A DNA stretch of 64,000 bases from assembly GCA_030388825.1 (NCBI GenBank), contig CP128835.1, positions 1,064,501 to 1,128,500 on the forward strand, written 5' to 3'. The stretch's first letter is position 1, and each line of letters begins with the position of its first letter. The notes beneath the pieces were generated by a model, which was not told the origin of the DNA, did not search any database, and saw only the letters and a list, made by a program, of their open reading frames with translations. The stretch comes from Rossellomorea sp. AcN35-11. Lineage in GTDB: Bacteria > Bacillota > Bacilli > Bacillales > Bacillaceae_B. Of the stretch, positions 1-9,907 are shown piece after piece. The translations under genes and the position numbers were made by a program.

Positions 1-2
1 AC

Positions 3-236
3 TATGTCATGATGAAATGTCTGCATATCCCATCGTCTTTTCCCATCGCAGATGTCGGCATTCAAAACGCGTTAAAGAATGTATTGGGATATGAGCATAA
101 ACCGCCCATGGAGGAATTGGAACAATTTTCAGCAAAATGGGAAGGGTGGCAGGGATATGCTGCCTTTTATCTTTGGAGGTCTTTATATGATGACGATATA
201 CAAGCAAGTATACCAATCGCCCATCGGAATGATTGA
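3..236 (+). CDS. DNA-3-methyladenine glycosylase (AlkA-like), C-terminal part
   Basis: This is the last 77 codons of a base-excision repair glycosylase that removes alkylated purines; the gene begins before the window. The visible segment has the AlkA-family end: a Pro/Ile-rich stretch followed by DVGIQNAL and a WEGWQGYAAFYLWRSL block, the usual C-terminal 'W-x-P-W/Y-R-S-Y-A-A' helix. It overlaps the start of the following alkyltransferase gene by 50 bases, which suggests translational coupling of two alkylation-repair activities, an arrangement common in Bacillaceae. The catalytic Asp lies outside the window, so the call rests on the tail and the context. Confidence 0.75.
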   Translation, partial: YVMMKCLHIPSSFPIADVGIQNALKNVLGYEHKPPMEELEQFSAKWEGWQGYAAFYLWRSLYDDDIQASIPIAHRND

Positions 237-684
237 AATAATGGGCACAGATGAAAAAATCACATCGATTCTATTTCTTGAAGAAGAAAACCCGTCTACA
301 GAAAAAAAGTATGATTGCCCCGAGGTCTTACAAGCATGCCAACATCAGCTGGATGAATATTTTCGAGGCATACGCCGTGAGTTTACATTCCCCTATCAAG
401 TAGAAGGAACGGCTTTCCAAAAGAAAGTATGGAGTGCACTAACGGAAATATCCTATGCAGAAACGGCTTCGTACAAAGACATAGCTGTACTAATAGGGAA
501 TGAAAAGGCATCACGGGGAGTCGGCAGCGCAAATGGAAGAAACCGATTAAGCATCGTCATTCCCTGTCATCGCATCATCGGCTCAAATGGCAAGCTGACG
601 GGCTATGCCGGAGGAATGTGGAGAAAGGAATGGCTGCTACGGCATGAAAGGTTTTTAAAGGACAAGGCAGAAACAGAACGTTAG
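187..684 (+). CDS. ogt: Methylated-DNA--protein-cysteine S-methyltransferase
   Basis: This suicide repair enzyme transfers O6-alkyl groups from guanine to its own cysteine. The 165-residue product has the family core IVIPCHRIIGSNG with the acceptor Cys, followed by LTGYAGG and a K-x-WLLRHE end. The N-terminal domain is short, as in Ogt/YhcI-type proteins. I chose ATG 187 because GGAGGT at 175-180 sits six bases before it and the protein then starts MMTIYKQVYQSPIG; the frame stays open upstream only because it runs antisense-free through alkA. It lies in an operon with alkA, which makes a small alkylation-repair unit. Confidence 0.95.
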   Translation: MMTIYKQVYQSPIGMIEIMGTDEKITSILFLEEENPSTEKKYDCPEVLQACQHQLDEYFRGIRREFTFPYQVEGTAFQKKVWSALTEISYAETASYKDIAVLIGNEKASRGVGSANGRNRLSIVIPCHRIIGSNGKLTGYAGGMWRKEWLLRHERFLKDKAETER

Positions 685-854
685 AAAAGGACCGGTCCAG
701 CTATTCTATCGATATATAGTACAGCTCGCACTCTCTATATTAAATATGGAATAAATCGTAGCTTTCATCCTATATTTATAACAATATCTGTAAAAAATTG
801 TTATAATCATCCTATGGTAACAATGTGGTTACAGTAGAAAAGGGGGAGCGGGCA

Positions 855-1328
855 TTGTCTAATATGAATGAAAACCCGTTAATGAAGAGCGATGAAACCA
901 AGCCTAAGATCAAGGTGGCAAGAAAAGAAGGGGAACCGACTGCGGCTTTTAAAGGGGCGAGTTGGGCCGCCTTAGTAGTGGGTGTTTCTGCTTATCTGAT
1001 TGGCCTGTTCAATGCGACAATGGAACTGAATGAGAAAGGGTATTACTTTGCTGTATTGGTATTCGGACTGTATGCGGCTGTATCCCTGCAAAAAGCGGTG
1101 AGGGACAAAGAAGAGAATATCCCTGTCTCGGGCATCTATTATGGTCTTAGTTGGTTTGCCGTTATGGTAGCCATCTCCCTGATGGCCATCGGACTTTATA
1201 ATGCTGGTAGTATCATCTTAAGCGAAAAAGGATTTTATGGTATGTCATTTGTTCTTAGTCTATTTGCTTCCATCACCATCCAAAAAAATATCCGGGATAC
1301 TCAATTAGCTAGAGAAAGAGAAGAATAG
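855..1328 (+). CDS. YiaA/YiaB-family inner membrane protein, duplicated domain
   Basis: This is a 157-residue membrane protein with two tandem YiaAB domains: residues about 35-80 and 97-150 each contain two hydrophobic helices and end in a similar 'LQKAVRDK' / 'IQKNIRDT' motif, so the protein is an internal duplication. YiaA/B proteins are small bacterial inner-membrane proteins of unknown function, and nothing here adds to that. TTG 855 is preferred over the longer GTG 825 because AGGGGGAG (841-848) is well spaced from it. A perfect-looking intrinsic terminator follows directly, so the gene is probably monocistronic. Confidence 0.85.
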   Translation: MSNMNENPLMKSDETKPKIKVARKEGEPTAAFKGASWAALVVGVSAYLIGLFNATMELNEKGYYFAVLVFGLYAAVSLQKAVRDKEENIPVSGIYYGLSWFAVMVAISLMAIGLYNAGSIILSEKGFYGMSFVLSLFASITIQKNIRDTQLAREREE

Positions 1329-1334
1329 TCAGGG

Positions 1335-1363
1335 GCGGTACTGTAACCAGTACTGCTTTTTTT
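1335..1363 (+). terminator. Intrinsic terminator after YiaAB gene
   Basis: A nine-base-pair stem (1335-1343 with 1348-1356, one mismatch) with a four-base loop is followed by seven T residues. Confidence 0.85.
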
Positions 1364-1652
1364 CGTTTTGAGTATATATTGAACCATCAGCCACATAAGG
1401 GACTGTCTTCTTAGTCATGATATATTCATAAACATGACATGATAAGGTCAAAGCTGATATGGTCATGTTAAGAGAGAGAATTTATTTGATAAGGGCCGGA
1501 GACTTAAAAAAGGCTGCATAAGTGCTAATAGACGGCACATTTTCATCATTCTTGGCTTTTGAAAGCGGACTTTGCACTTTTTTAAAAGCTCTAAATAGTA
1601 TATAATTATCAGATAATGGTAGATGTTTAGATCCCTAAATCATGTTATTGGC

Positions 1653-1740
1653 TATAATAGAGTTGTAACTGAAAAGAGTGAGTTCCAGGGTGGCGCCTTG
1701 CTTTAATTGAGACCTGAGCAGGAGCGTTTACTCTTTTTTT
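1653..1740 (+). promoter_or_regulatory. Promoter -10 and structured leader upstream of mqo
   Basis: The 440 bases between 1329 and 1768 hold no gene. A TATAAT at 1653-1658 would start transcription near 1665. The following leader can fold with AAAAGAGT (1672-1679) pairing to ACTCTTTT (1730-1737), with T residues after it, so it resembles a terminator placed inside the leader. The enclosed loop holds AGGGTGGCGCC, which recalls the T-box motif AGGGTGGNACCGCG but lacks its ending. An attenuator is plausible; the class is not recognised. Confidence 0.45.
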
Positions 1741-1768
1741 GAAAATATAAAGAGTAAGGAAGGTTATC

Positions 1769-3271
1769 ATGAGCAGCATACAGAAAAAAACAGACGTTAT
1801 CTTAATTGGTGCCGGAGTCATGAGCGCGACTCTGGGATCGTTACTGAAAGAGTTAGTGCCTGAATGGGATATCAAAGTGTTTGAGAAGCTTTCAGATGCA
1901 GGGGAAGAAAGTTCGAATGAATGGAATAACGCGGGTACGGGACATGCTGCATTGTGCGAGCTCAACTATACATCAGAGAAACCTGATGGATCAGTGGACA
2001 TCAGCAAAGCGATTAAGATCAATGAACAGTTCCAGCTTTCAAGACAGTTCTGGTCCTACCTTGTAAACCGAGGTCTGATCGGTGACCCGAAGGACTTTAT
2101 CATGCCTATCCCCCATATGAGTATGGTTCAGGGTGAAAAAAATGTAGCGTTTTTGAAAAAACGTTTGGAAGCGCTAACAAGAAGCCCGCTGTTTGATGGG
2201 ATGGAATACTCCGAAGATCCAGAGAAACTGAAGGAATGGATCCCCCTCATCATGGAAGGCCGTACGTCAACGGAACCAATAGCGGCAACCAAAATCGATT
2301 CGGGAACAGATGTTAACTTCGGAGCGTTAACACGAAAGCTGTTTGAACACTTAAAAAATCAACATGTCGAGATGAACTATAACTATAGTGTGAAGGATTT
2401 AAAACGTACAAGCGACGGATCGTGGGAAGTCAAAGTGCATAATATGAACAGCGGGAGACTTGAATACCACACGGCAAAGTTTGTCTTTATCGGTGGTGGA
2501 GGCGGAAGCCTGCCATTACTTCAAAAAACAGGTATACCTGAATCAAAGCATATTGGGGGCTTCCCGGTTAGCGGACTATTTATGGTCTGTAACAATCCGG
2601 AAGTAGTGGCCAGACATCATGCCAAAGTATATGGAAAAGCCAAGGTTGGAGCTCCTCCAATGTCTGTACCACATCTAGATACAAGGTATATCGGCAACAA
2701 GAAATCGTTGTTATTTGGTCCGTTTGCCGGATTCTCACCTAAGTTCTTAAAAACGGGCTCCAATATGGACTTGCTCGGTTCGGTGAAACCGAATAATGTC
2801 CTTACGATGCTCTCGGCAGGGGTCAAAGAGATGTCATTAACGAAATATTTGATTCAGCAAGTGCTGTTATCAAATGAAAAACGTATGGAAGAACTGCGTG
2901 AATTCATCCCTAACGCCAAAAGCGAGGATTGGGATATCGTAGTGGCAGGACAACGTGTACAGGTCATCAAAGATACTGAAACTGGCGGTAAGGGCACACT
3001 TCAATTCGGTACAGAAGTCGTCAGTTCCACTGATGGTTCCGTCGCTGCCTTGCTCGGTGCATCACCAGGTGCTTCCACTGCCGTCCACGTGATGCTTGAA
3101 GTGTTCAGTAAATGTTTCCCCCAACATATGGAAGAGTGGGAGCCGAAACTGAGAGAAATGATTCCTTCTTACGGAGTCTCTTTGTCCCAACATCCGGAAC
3201 TCTTTAAAGAAATTGATGCTTCAACGACTCGTACACTCGGTTTAAGCGAGAAAGAACCGGCATTTAGTTAG
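1769..3271 (+). CDS. mqo: Malate:quinone oxidoreductase
   Basis: This FAD-dependent peripheral membrane enzyme oxidises malate to oxaloacetate and passes electrons to quinone, bypassing NAD-linked malate dehydrogenase. The 500-residue length is typical. The N-terminus carries the dinucleotide fold ([21 protein letters not shown]), then [19 protein letters not shown], a family signature near residue 50, and [18 protein letters not shown] sequence near 240; the C-terminal region has the [10 protein letters not shown] motif. ATG 1769 follows AAGGAAGG. A stand-alone gene with its own leader upstream and a weak hairpin downstream. Confidence 0.97.
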   Translation: MSSIQKKTDVILIGAGVMSATLGSLLKELVPEWDIKVFEKLSDAGEESSNEWNNAGTGHAALCELNYTSEKPDGSVDISKAIKINEQFQLSRQFWSYLVNRGLIGDPKDFIMPIPHMSMVQGEKNVAFLKKRLEALTRSPLFDGMEYSEDPEKLKEWIPLIMEGRTSTEPIAATKIDSGTDVNFGALTRKLFEHLKNQHVEMNYNYSVKDLKRTSDGSWEVKVHNMNSGRLEYHTAKFVFIGGGGGSLPLLQKTGIPESKHIGGFPVSGLFMVCNNPEVVARHHAKVYGKAKVGAPPMSVPHLDTRYIGNKKSLLFGPFAGFSPKFLKTGSNMDLLGSVKPNNVLTMLSAGVKEMSLTKYLIQQVLLSNEKRMEELREFIPNAKSEDWDIVVAGQRVQVIKDTETGGKGTLQFGTEVVSSTDGSVAALLGASPGASTAVHVMLEVFSKCFPQHMEEWEPKLREMIPSYGVSLSQHPELFKEIDASTTRTLGLSEKEPAFS

Positions 3272-3308
3272 GGTTGACTCCTATTTATTTTTAAGTTTAA
3301 TCATATAG

Positions 3309-3341
3309 AATAACCCCGAGCTTATTGCCTGGGGTTATTTG
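3309..3341 (+). terminator. Hairpin after mqo
   Basis: AATAACCCC (3309-3317) pairs with GGGGTTATT (3331-3339). The T tract is poor, so termination may be weak. Confidence 0.6.
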
Positions 3342-3469
3342 TGTTCACCTTCTAAAAGCGAATATATCTCCAGGAAAAAGGAGGAAACTCTTATCGTTAG
3401 GAATACCGGGTATAAAGCATAAATTCCATAAATCCGTACAAACTATAAGGGATGCAGGGAGGTGTAGAC

Positions 3470-3596
3470 ATGCCGAATCAAAATGATAACAAATTCAAAA
3501 AAAATTCAATCTGAGAGCTTCAAGCAAGGAAAGACTCAGGAAGAATATGCTGCCGAGCTTGAAATGAACAAGATGAAGAGTCAGAAAAGGAAGTAA
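3470..3596 (+). CDS. Small hydrophilic protein, frame broken at an A8 run
   Basis: An ATG at 3470 behind GGGAGGTG starts MPNQNDNKFKK and the frame closes after a run of eight A residues (3497-3504). Reading seven A residues instead gives a 41-residue, highly charged protein ending QEEYAAELEMNKMKSQKRK and stopping at 3596, directly before a strong terminator. The size, charge and good ribosome site suggest a real small protein, possibly spore-associated, but I recognise no family. The break is the same homopolymer type as in other genes of this window. Confidence 0.5.
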
Positions 3597-3610
3597 CAAC
3601 GAACTACATA

Positions 3611-3648
3611 AAAGAGCCATCCCGGATTATGAACGGGATGGCTCTTTA
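3611..3648. terminator. Bidirectional intrinsic terminator
   Basis: A twelve-base-pair perfect stem (3613-3624 with 3634-3645) has an A run on one side and a T run on the other, so it can end both the small + strand gene and the convergent bce operon. Confidence 0.9.
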
Positions 3649-3650
3649 CT

Positions 3651-5598
3651 TTATAGCGATTCTCTGATCACCTTTTTATAATAATGCACCGACAACACAC
3701 CAAATATCGAGTACAGTACAGTATACAGCCCCATTACAATGATCATCGGGGTCCAAACTTCGCCTCCAAACAGGAACCACCCGGATTGAACGGCGAAGTA
3801 ACTGTGCAGCAGTCCGATGAGAAGGGGGGATTCCGAAGCTGAAAAGCTGTTTGGCTTGAATTCCTCTCACCAAATCAACCTGAGTGAAGCCCAGTTTTCG
3901 TAAAATCGTATAGTTCGGTTTTTCATCTTCACCTTCGTCCATTTGCTTGAAGTACAGGATGCAACCTGATGTGATCAGGAAGGTGAGACCGAGGAAACCG
4001 ACGATGAACATGATAAGTCCGATATTTTGTTTCTGTTCGGCTTTCATATCGTACTGGGAATCGTTTGCCCATCCGTCATCCAGTTGCAACTCATGAAAGA
4101 GGTCGTTTGCTTTCAAGATATCTTTTTCTTGTTCGATCGTCACCCCGATGTAGAGAGAAGATTCCTTCTGTATAGCAGGGTCTAAATCATTCTTCAAGCG
4201 TTTAAAGACATGGTCATCCACGATTACGACAGGAGATCCACCTGCTGTAAAGTACCATGAAATCGGGTATTCCTCCCGCATTCCCAAGTACTTGAACTTG
4301 CTGACCTCCGTTTTTCCTTTCAGCTCAATCACACCTGAATCATGTAAAGGAATGATCTTTTGGAGTAAGTCACTATAGCCTGTAAAGACCGTTTCGTCCT
4401 CTTTAACATCGACACCCTCAATACTCTTCTCGCTGATGACGGCATTTGTCATGGCGTCGAGTGACCCGTTCAGTTCGCCAAATTCAGAGTCTGTAATGCC
4501 TTTGAGGTTGACCAACACTTCAATGACCTCGATTTCTTCCTTCTTGTATTCGATGCCATTGTCCAATAGGGCATCTTTAAAGTGGTTAAAATCTTGTTTA
4601 TTCGTAAATGAAAAATCAGTCGGAACATTATTTTGGGCTGTTTTCTCAGCAGAATAATAGCCGATATAGCTAAGGGATAACAGCGCTATAGCCAAAGCCG
4701 ATACCGTCGTGATGATGGTCAGCAATAAGGCGTTTGATTTCATCCGGAACATGATGGATGAGAGCGACATGACTTCGTTGATATTCAGATAGCCATCTTT
4801 CTTCTTGCGGATGACATGAAAAATAAAGCTAACAGAACCCTTATAAAAGAGATACGTACCGAGAATTACCGAGCCAAGAATGAAGACCATGGCCCCAAAA
4901 AGCTGAGGCATGGTTGTGAAGTCCCTCCCAAACAATTTGGAAGAAACGTAGTACCCAGAGGCAATCAGGATGATCCCCAAAATCCCGATAATGATCTCCA
5001 ACCTGGACATCTTTTTCGCTTTTGTTTCCGTTGATGAACGGACTCTGAACAGTGATAAGATACTTTGCCTTTTAATAAAGACAAAGTTCATCAACATGAT
5101 CAGCAGGTAGATCCCGCAGAAAACAAGGAAGGTCTGGATAAGTGCCTGGGTTGAGAAGTGGAGTGTGGCAATCGCCTCGACCCCTGTGATGGTAAATAAA
5201 ATCATGATGATGAACTTTGAGAAGTAGAATCCGATTAAGATACCGAGGATCATGGACCCGAAATAAAGGATGAAGTTCTCCATGCTTAAGATGCGGAAAA
5301 TTTTCTTCTTTGTCATCCCGATTAATTGAAATAATCCAATCTCTTTACTCCTTCTCTTAATAAAAAGCGTATTTGCATATAAAAGAAAGATCGAGACGAT
5401 AACGACAAGCAGTATGGAAGCGGCACGGACGGCTGCGCCCCCTTTAATGGTTCCTTTTACTGAATCCATGGATGGATCATACTGAAGGGTCACAAAGGCG
5501 AAATATAGAGCGACACTAAAAACTAATGCGAATACATAAAGGTAATAGTTCTTCAGATTTTTCTTCAGATTCCTGAAAATAAGGGTATTAAAATTCAT
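3651..5598 (-). CDS. Bce-type ABC transporter permease (frame break near C-terminus)
   Basis: This is an FtsX-domain permease of the BceB/VraG type, which works with its ATPase and a two-component system in sensing and resistance to cell-wall peptide antibiotics such as bacitracin. Membrane segments lie near residues 15-40, 55-80, 105-140, 150-180, 205-260 and 285-315, then an extracellular domain of about 200 residues precedes the last three helices, as the family requires. The listed frame collapses after QLFSFGIP because of six G residues on the + strand (3824-3829). With five, the protein continues [16 protein letters not shown] and ends KKVIRESL at 3651, giving 648 residues. Start ATG 5598 overlaps the ATPase gene by 11 bases. 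Confidence 0.9.
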
Positions 5599-6349
5599 TC
5601 TGCACCCCGCCAAGCACCCCTTGAGTTTTCATGATGTCCTTGAAGAAGTGCTGTCTTTCCTGTTCACCTTTATTTAATTGAGCATAGATTTGCCCGTCCT
5701 TGATGAAAATCACCCGACTGCAGTAGCTGGCAGCAACGGGATCATGGGTCACCATGACGATTGTCGCCTTCATCTTCTGATTTAACTCACTCAGCTTGTT
5801 CAATAGATCAGATGCTGACTTTGAGTCAAGTGCTCCTGTCGGTTCGTCTGCGAAAATGATGCTCGGTTCATGAATGAAGGCACGGGCTGCGGAAGTCCGC
5901 TGTTTCTGTCCGCCTGATATTTCGTTTGGATACTTATCTTTCAATTCAAGAATCCCAAGCTCTGAAGCAAGTTCGCTGAATTTTTGATCGGCTTCGTTTT
6001 TTGGTGTCTTGGTGATAGATAAAGGCAGAAGGATATTCTCTTTTACTGTCAAGGTGTCGAGGAGGTTATATTCCTGAAAGATGAAGCCCAGGTGATTCTT
6101 GCGGAACTCGGCGAGCTTCTTCTCTTTCATCATCGTCATTTCATTGCTGTCAATCTTAATCGATCCTTCACTTACTTTGTCGATGGAGGAAAGGACATTT
6201 AGAAGAGTGGTTTTCCCAGAACCCGATGCTCCCATAATACTAACGAATTCCCCTCTTTGAATGGATAGATCGATCCCCTTCAGGACTTCCTGCTTATTGA
6301 ACTTATTCCCGTAGCTTTTATAAAGTTTCGTTGCTTCTAATATCGTCAT
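5588..6349 (-). CDS. Bce-type ABC transporter ATP-binding protein
   Basis: This is the 253-residue ATPase partner of the downstream permease. It has Walker [11 protein letters not shown] near residue 40, Q-loop [10 protein letters not shown], the signature SGGQKQRTS and Walker [17 protein letters not shown], followed by the H-loop in VTHDPVAA. The closest subgroup by motif is BceA/YxdL/VraF (antimicrobial peptide transporters). It is the first gene after a palindromic operator and a 98-base gap, so it probably has its own antibiotic-inducible promoter within the four-gene cluster. Confidence 0.95.
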   Translation of the reverse strand: MTILEATKLYKSYGNKFNKQEVLKGIDLSIQRGEFVSIMGASGSGKTTLLNVLSSIDKVSEGSIKIDSNEMTMMKEKKLAEFRKNHLGFIFQEYNLLDTLTVKENILLPLSITKTPKNEADQKFSELASELGILELKDKYPNEISGGQKQRTSAARAFIHEPSIIFADEPTGALDSKSASDLLNKLSELNQKMKATIVMVTHDPVAASYCSRVIFIKDGQIYAQLNKGEQERQHFFKDIMKTQGVLGGVQNEF

Positions 6350-6435
6350 CTGAAAAACTCCTTTGATTTAATACTTTCATTATAAAAAGCAGGAAGATGC
6401 TTTGCCTTTTATTATCCGAACAAAATAGAAAGGCA

Positions 6436-6453
6436 TGTGACATTTTTGTCACA
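6436..6453. promoter_or_regulatory. BceR-like operator upstream of the ABC genes
   Basis: A perfect inverted repeat, TGTGACA-TTTT-TGTCACA, spans 6436-6453 and overlaps the last codons of the kinase gene, about 87 bases before the ATPase start. It has the form described for BceR-type response regulators (TGACA/TGTCA half sites, four-base spacer). A TATAAT (6384-6379, minus strand) lies downstream without a good -35 box, as expected for an activator-dependent promoter. Confidence 0.7.
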
Positions 6454-7452
6454 CGCCGGTAAGATGGACGAAATCATTTTTCTGAGGGAAGGTGAGGGTG
6501 ACTTGGGTTCCTTCTCCTCCCTCAGATTCGACTTTGACGGAAATCAGTAAAGACTCCGATACCCTTTTTGTAAGGTATAATCCCATTCCTGTTGAGGAGT
6601 GATCATGATGGTCGATGGTCGAGGTAAACCCTTTGTCAAAGATCCTTGGGAGATCCTTTGAATCGATGCCCCTGCCGAAATCCTCCATTGTGAGGGTCAC
6701 TTTTCCATCCCGATACCCGCTCTTTATAATGATATCGGATTTGGAGCTGTATTTTACGGCATTTGTTAACAGCTGTCTTATCATAAAAGCCAGCCATTTC
6801 GCATCACTCAGCACGTTGGTTTCATCCAATTGAATATCGAACCCAATTCCTTTTTGAATGCACCATGACTGCAAAGTTTTTATTTCCTCGAAAATAACGG
6901 TTTCAAGATTGGTGTTCTCGATATATAGGTCATTCTCCATAAAGGACATCCTTTTCTGATGAAGCTGTTGATCCAAAAGGAGGTGAATCCGAAGCCACTC
7001 GTATTTTAACGGAGCCTTTAAAGGTTCATTCTCTAAGCGTTCAATCATCAGATGCATGGCTGTTAAAGGGGTCTTCACTTCATGAATCCAGGACAGGAGG
7101 TCGTCCTTTTCCTGTTCCAGCAATATCCGATTTTCGGAGGCTGTCTGTCTCAGAAGGTTAGCCTGCTCTGATAAACTTTCCGATACGATTTCTTGAAATG
7201 GAGTATCAGGGTTATCCACCCCTGTAACATTGAGATTAGGATCCCACTCTTTCAGACGTTTATAGAATCGGGTTTCCTTCTGGTATCTAATAAAAACAAA
7301 CACGATGAAAAAGGCAGCGACAGAAACACCATATAAAGGACCGGCTGTAAGGGAATGGCTGCATCGATATAGGCGCCTAAAATCAATAAGAGGTGGTAGA
7401 CGATAAAGAAGGATATCCAGCTTTTTCGTTCACCTACATATGTACGGATCAT
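6449..7452 (-). CDS. Bce-type intramembrane-sensing histidine kinase (frame break at A5 run)
   Basis: The kinase is split into two overlapping frames at 7308-7312. One more base in this run joins DAAIPLQPVLYMVFLSLPF to FIVFVFIRYQKETRFY and gives 334 residues, the usual length of BceS. Two N-terminal helices (about 13-32 and 37-58) with almost no extracellular loop mark it as an intramembrane sensor, which reads the flux of its ABC transporter and not the antibiotic itself. The H-box is WIHEVKTPLTAMHL; N, G1 (DFGRGID) and G2 (GMGLYL) boxes follow. It overlaps the regulator gene by four bases. Confidence 0.9.
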
Positions 7453-8138
7453 GGCGAATCCTCTTCAATGGCCAGATAACCTTGGCCGACTTTGGTTTCA
7501 ATGAAGCGATCCAGTTCTAACTCTCCAAGTCGTTTGCGAAGTCGGTTCACATTGACCGTCAAGGTGTTATCGCTGATGAATCGTTTATCATCCCAAAGGC
7601 TGTTAATCAAAGCATCCCTGCTGACAATCTTATTTTTCTGATCAATCAGCAGTCTTAATATAAACATCTCGTTCTTCGTCAACTCAATGAGACCATGGTC
7701 ATTGGAGATTGTGTTGCGTTCAAAATCAATGGTTGCCCCGCACCATGTCTTGATAGTCACCTGTTCGGTGTTATAGTTGTACACTCTCCGAAGAGTTGCC
7801 TGGACTTTTGCGATCAGGACATCGAAATGAAAAGGCTTCTGAATGAAGTCATCTGCCCCAAGTTGCATGGACATGACCATATCAGTGGGATGATCACGGG
7901 AGGATAGGAACAGAATCGGCACGTTGGAATGTGTACGGATCATTCGGCACCAGTGGAATCCGTCAAACTTCGGTAACTGAATGTCAATGATGATGAGATC
8001 GGGTTTCACCTCTGTAAATTCCTGCATAACGTGATTGAAATCATTGATACCGTATATATCATAGGACCACTGGGAAAGACGCTCCTTGATTTCGTTAAAT
8101 AGAGTAGTATCATCTTCTATTAATAATAGTTTGAACAA
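7449..8138 (-). CDS. Bce-type OmpR/PhoB-family response regulator
   Basis: This 229-residue regulator has a receiver domain (LLIEDDTT acidic pocket, phospho-acceptor Asp in DLIIIDIQLPKFDG near residue 52, Lys in FIQKPFH) and a winged-helix DNA-binding domain (TKNEMFILRLL, TVNVNRLRKRL). I prefer TTG 8138 over GTG 8147, because GGGGTGA is then five bases upstream. It is the first gene of the regulator-kinase-ATPase-permease cluster and the probable ligand of the palindrome at 6436-6453. Confidence 0.93.
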   Translation of the reverse strand: MFKLLLIEDDTTLFNEIKERLSQWSYDIYGINDFNHVMQEFTEVKPDLIIIDIQLPKFDGFHWCRMIRTHSNVPILFLSSRDHPTDMVMSMQLGADDFIQKPFHFDVLIAKVQATLRRVYNYNTEQVTIKTWCGATIDFERNTISNDHGLIELTKNEMFILRLLIDQKNKIVSRDALINSLWDDKRFISDNTLTVNVNRLRKRLGELELDRFIETKVGQGYLAIEEDSP

Positions 8139-8316
8139 GTAAATCACCCCAAGATGTAGCTATTTACATAAATTGTATAGGAAAGACGAAGGTTTTTCCA
8201 TATAACGAATAAAAGGAATGATCTTCTTGGACAAGTTTATTGACGAGGGAGAAAAATGTATAGATAATACGTTTATATGATTAAACACTTAAACTTTAAG
8301 GGGAAGGATGATCTAA

Positions 8317-9327
8317 ATGAAAGCAATGACGATCAATCAATACGGAAAAACGACACCATTAGAAATCACTGACCTTCCTATTCCGAATGTGGGAGAAAGG
8401 GATGTATTAGTCGAGATTCACGCAGCGAGCATCAATCCAATCGATTTTAAGATAAGGGACGGAAAGGTGAAACTGCTCTTGAGTTACAAGATGCCATTGG
8501 TGTTGGGAAACGACTTCTCGGGTAAGGTCATTCAAACAGGTTCCAAGGTGAAAAAATATAAGATTGGGGATGAAGTGTATGGAAGGCCTCGTAAAAATCG
8601 AATCGGCACATTCGCTGAGTACCTTTCTGTTCATGAGGACGATCTTGCATTGAAGCCTGATAACCTTACATTTGTGGAAGCGGCATCCCTTCCTCTTGTG
8701 GGTTTAACCACATGGCAGGCTTTCAATGAAATTCTTCAGCTGAAACCAGAGCAGAAAATCCTTATTCATGCAGGAGCAGGGGGCGTAGGGACATTTGCCA
8801 TTCAGCTGGCGAAGGAAATGGGAGCGTATGTTGCCACAACGGCAAGTGAAAAGGGGTACGATTTGGTGTCATCCCTTGGAGCAGACGAAGTGATCAACTA
8901 TAGAAAAGAACCATTTGAGGAGATCTTAAGGGGCTATGATGCCGTTTTCGATACGTTAGGCGGGGATTCCCTTAATCGTTCCTTCCAGATACTCAAGCCA
9001 CATGGAAAAATCGTATCGGTGTCTGCAGTACCCAACGGCAGATTTGCTGTGGAAAACAATATGGGTTTCATAAAAAGACTTCTATTTTCGTTAGTCAGCA
9101 GAAACATAACTGCGCTGGAGAAGAAATTCAGCGTGGATTATCACTTCTTATTCATGAAACCGAGCGGAGAACAATTGACAAAGATCAAGCAATTGGTTGA
9201 AAAAGGACGGATTCGTCCTGTCATTGATCGGGTTTATTCTCTTGAAGAGGCTCAGGAAGCCCTCCTGTACGTTGAAACAGGCAGGGCTAAGGGTAAGGTG
9301 GTCGTGGAGGTGAAGAAGCCGATATAA
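8317..9327 (+). CDS. Zinc-free MDR-family NADP-dependent quinone oxidoreductase
   Basis: A 336-residue medium-chain dehydrogenase/reductase of the quinone oxidoreductase type. The GroES-like N-terminal half contains ASINPIDFKIRDG and GNDFSGKV; the Rossmann half has LIHAGAGGVGTFAIQLAK and the NADP-preferring TTASEKG loop; no structural zinc Cys cluster is visible. Such enzymes reduce quinones or alpha,beta-unsaturated carbonyls; the substrate cannot be told. The ribosome site is AAGGGGAAGG. Divergent from the bce cluster. Confidence 0.9.
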   Translation: MKAMTINQYGKTTPLEITDLPIPNVGERDVLVEIHAASINPIDFKIRDGKVKLLLSYKMPLVLGNDFSGKVIQTGSKVKKYKIGDEVYGRPRKNRIGTFAEYLSVHEDDLALKPDNLTFVEAASLPLVGLTTWQAFNEILQLKPEQKILIHAGAGGVGTFAIQLAKEMGAYVATTASEKGYDLVSSLGADEVINYRKEPFEEILRGYDAVFDTLGGDSLNRSFQILKPHGKIVSVSAVPNGRFAVENNMGFIKRLLFSLVSRNITALEKKFSVDYHFLFMKPSGEQLTKIKQLVEKGRIRPVIDRVYSLEEAQEALLYVETGRAKGKVVVEVKKPI

Positions 9328-9640
9328 ACCAATCTGACGTGAATCTAGAGTGATTTAGGGTAAACCTGTCTCGATAAACCTTTGCCCCCCCATTCCATTA
9401 GTCTGGCTTGGAGGGGCTTATTTGACTTGCATTTTTCTCACATTTGTCTTGCTTTCCTTCTCCAATCATTTATATCCCTCTTATTCCGACTTTTATTTTC
9501 AACTCTTCTATCCCTCATGTGAACCTTTTTTAAACTCAAATGGTATAGGTAGGTTCTTCTAAAAAATGGTAGTTTCATAGTTTTGTATTTTAGTAGAAAG
9601 AGCACAAAAAGCAGTAAGAATATGTAAAAAAAGCACAAGT

Positions 9641-9775
9641 TTACAATTACGTATACTTGTACACGATTATGTATACGTTTGTTTACAATAATGTATACAA
9701 GTATACAAAACCGTACACTTATTGATATATAAGGTTGTGTACAATTTACGTATACACCGATACAAAAATGTGTAC
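9641..9775 (+). repeat. Six phased centromere-like iterons (parC-like)
   Basis: Six imperfect copies of a 16-bp unit, consensus about TTACAATTAYGTATAC, start at 9641, 9661, 9683, 9703, 9740 and 9760. Spacing is 20, 22, 20, 37 and 20 bases, so copies fall on the same helix face. The array lies about 45 bases before a promoter and 130 before the actin-like gene, the position of parC/parN centromeres in actin-based partition systems. The rest of 9328-9640 is AT- and pyrimidine-rich with no gene seen. Confidence 0.8.
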
Positions 9776-9819
9776 ATTATCACCCTCCACTCACCTTATT
9801 ATTCATTAGAAAAGTAGGA

Positions 9820-9848
9820 TTGACCAAAGACGAGAAATTGTATACTCT
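9820..9848 (+). promoter_or_regulatory. Putative sigma-A promoter of the parMR pair
   Basis: TTGACC (9820-9825) is followed after 17 bases by TACTCT (9843-9848); TATACT at 9841 is an alternative -10. It lies directly after the iteron array, so ParR binding could repress it. Confidence 0.55.
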
Positions 9849-9907
9849 TGGAATAAGAGTTTAAATTTTTTGACAAATTCTTACTCATACATGAAAGGAT
9901 GATTTTA

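Noticed and set aside
1681..1740. T-box riboswitch before mqo
   Set aside because: AGGGTGGCGCC lacks the ACCGCG end, there is no specifier stem, and mqo is not an amino-acid gene; kept only as an unclassified leader.
9641..9775. CRISPR-like appearance of spaced repeats
   Set aside because: Units are only 16 bp, imperfect, with 4-6-bp gaps and no cas genes; a centromere-like array beside parMR explains them better.
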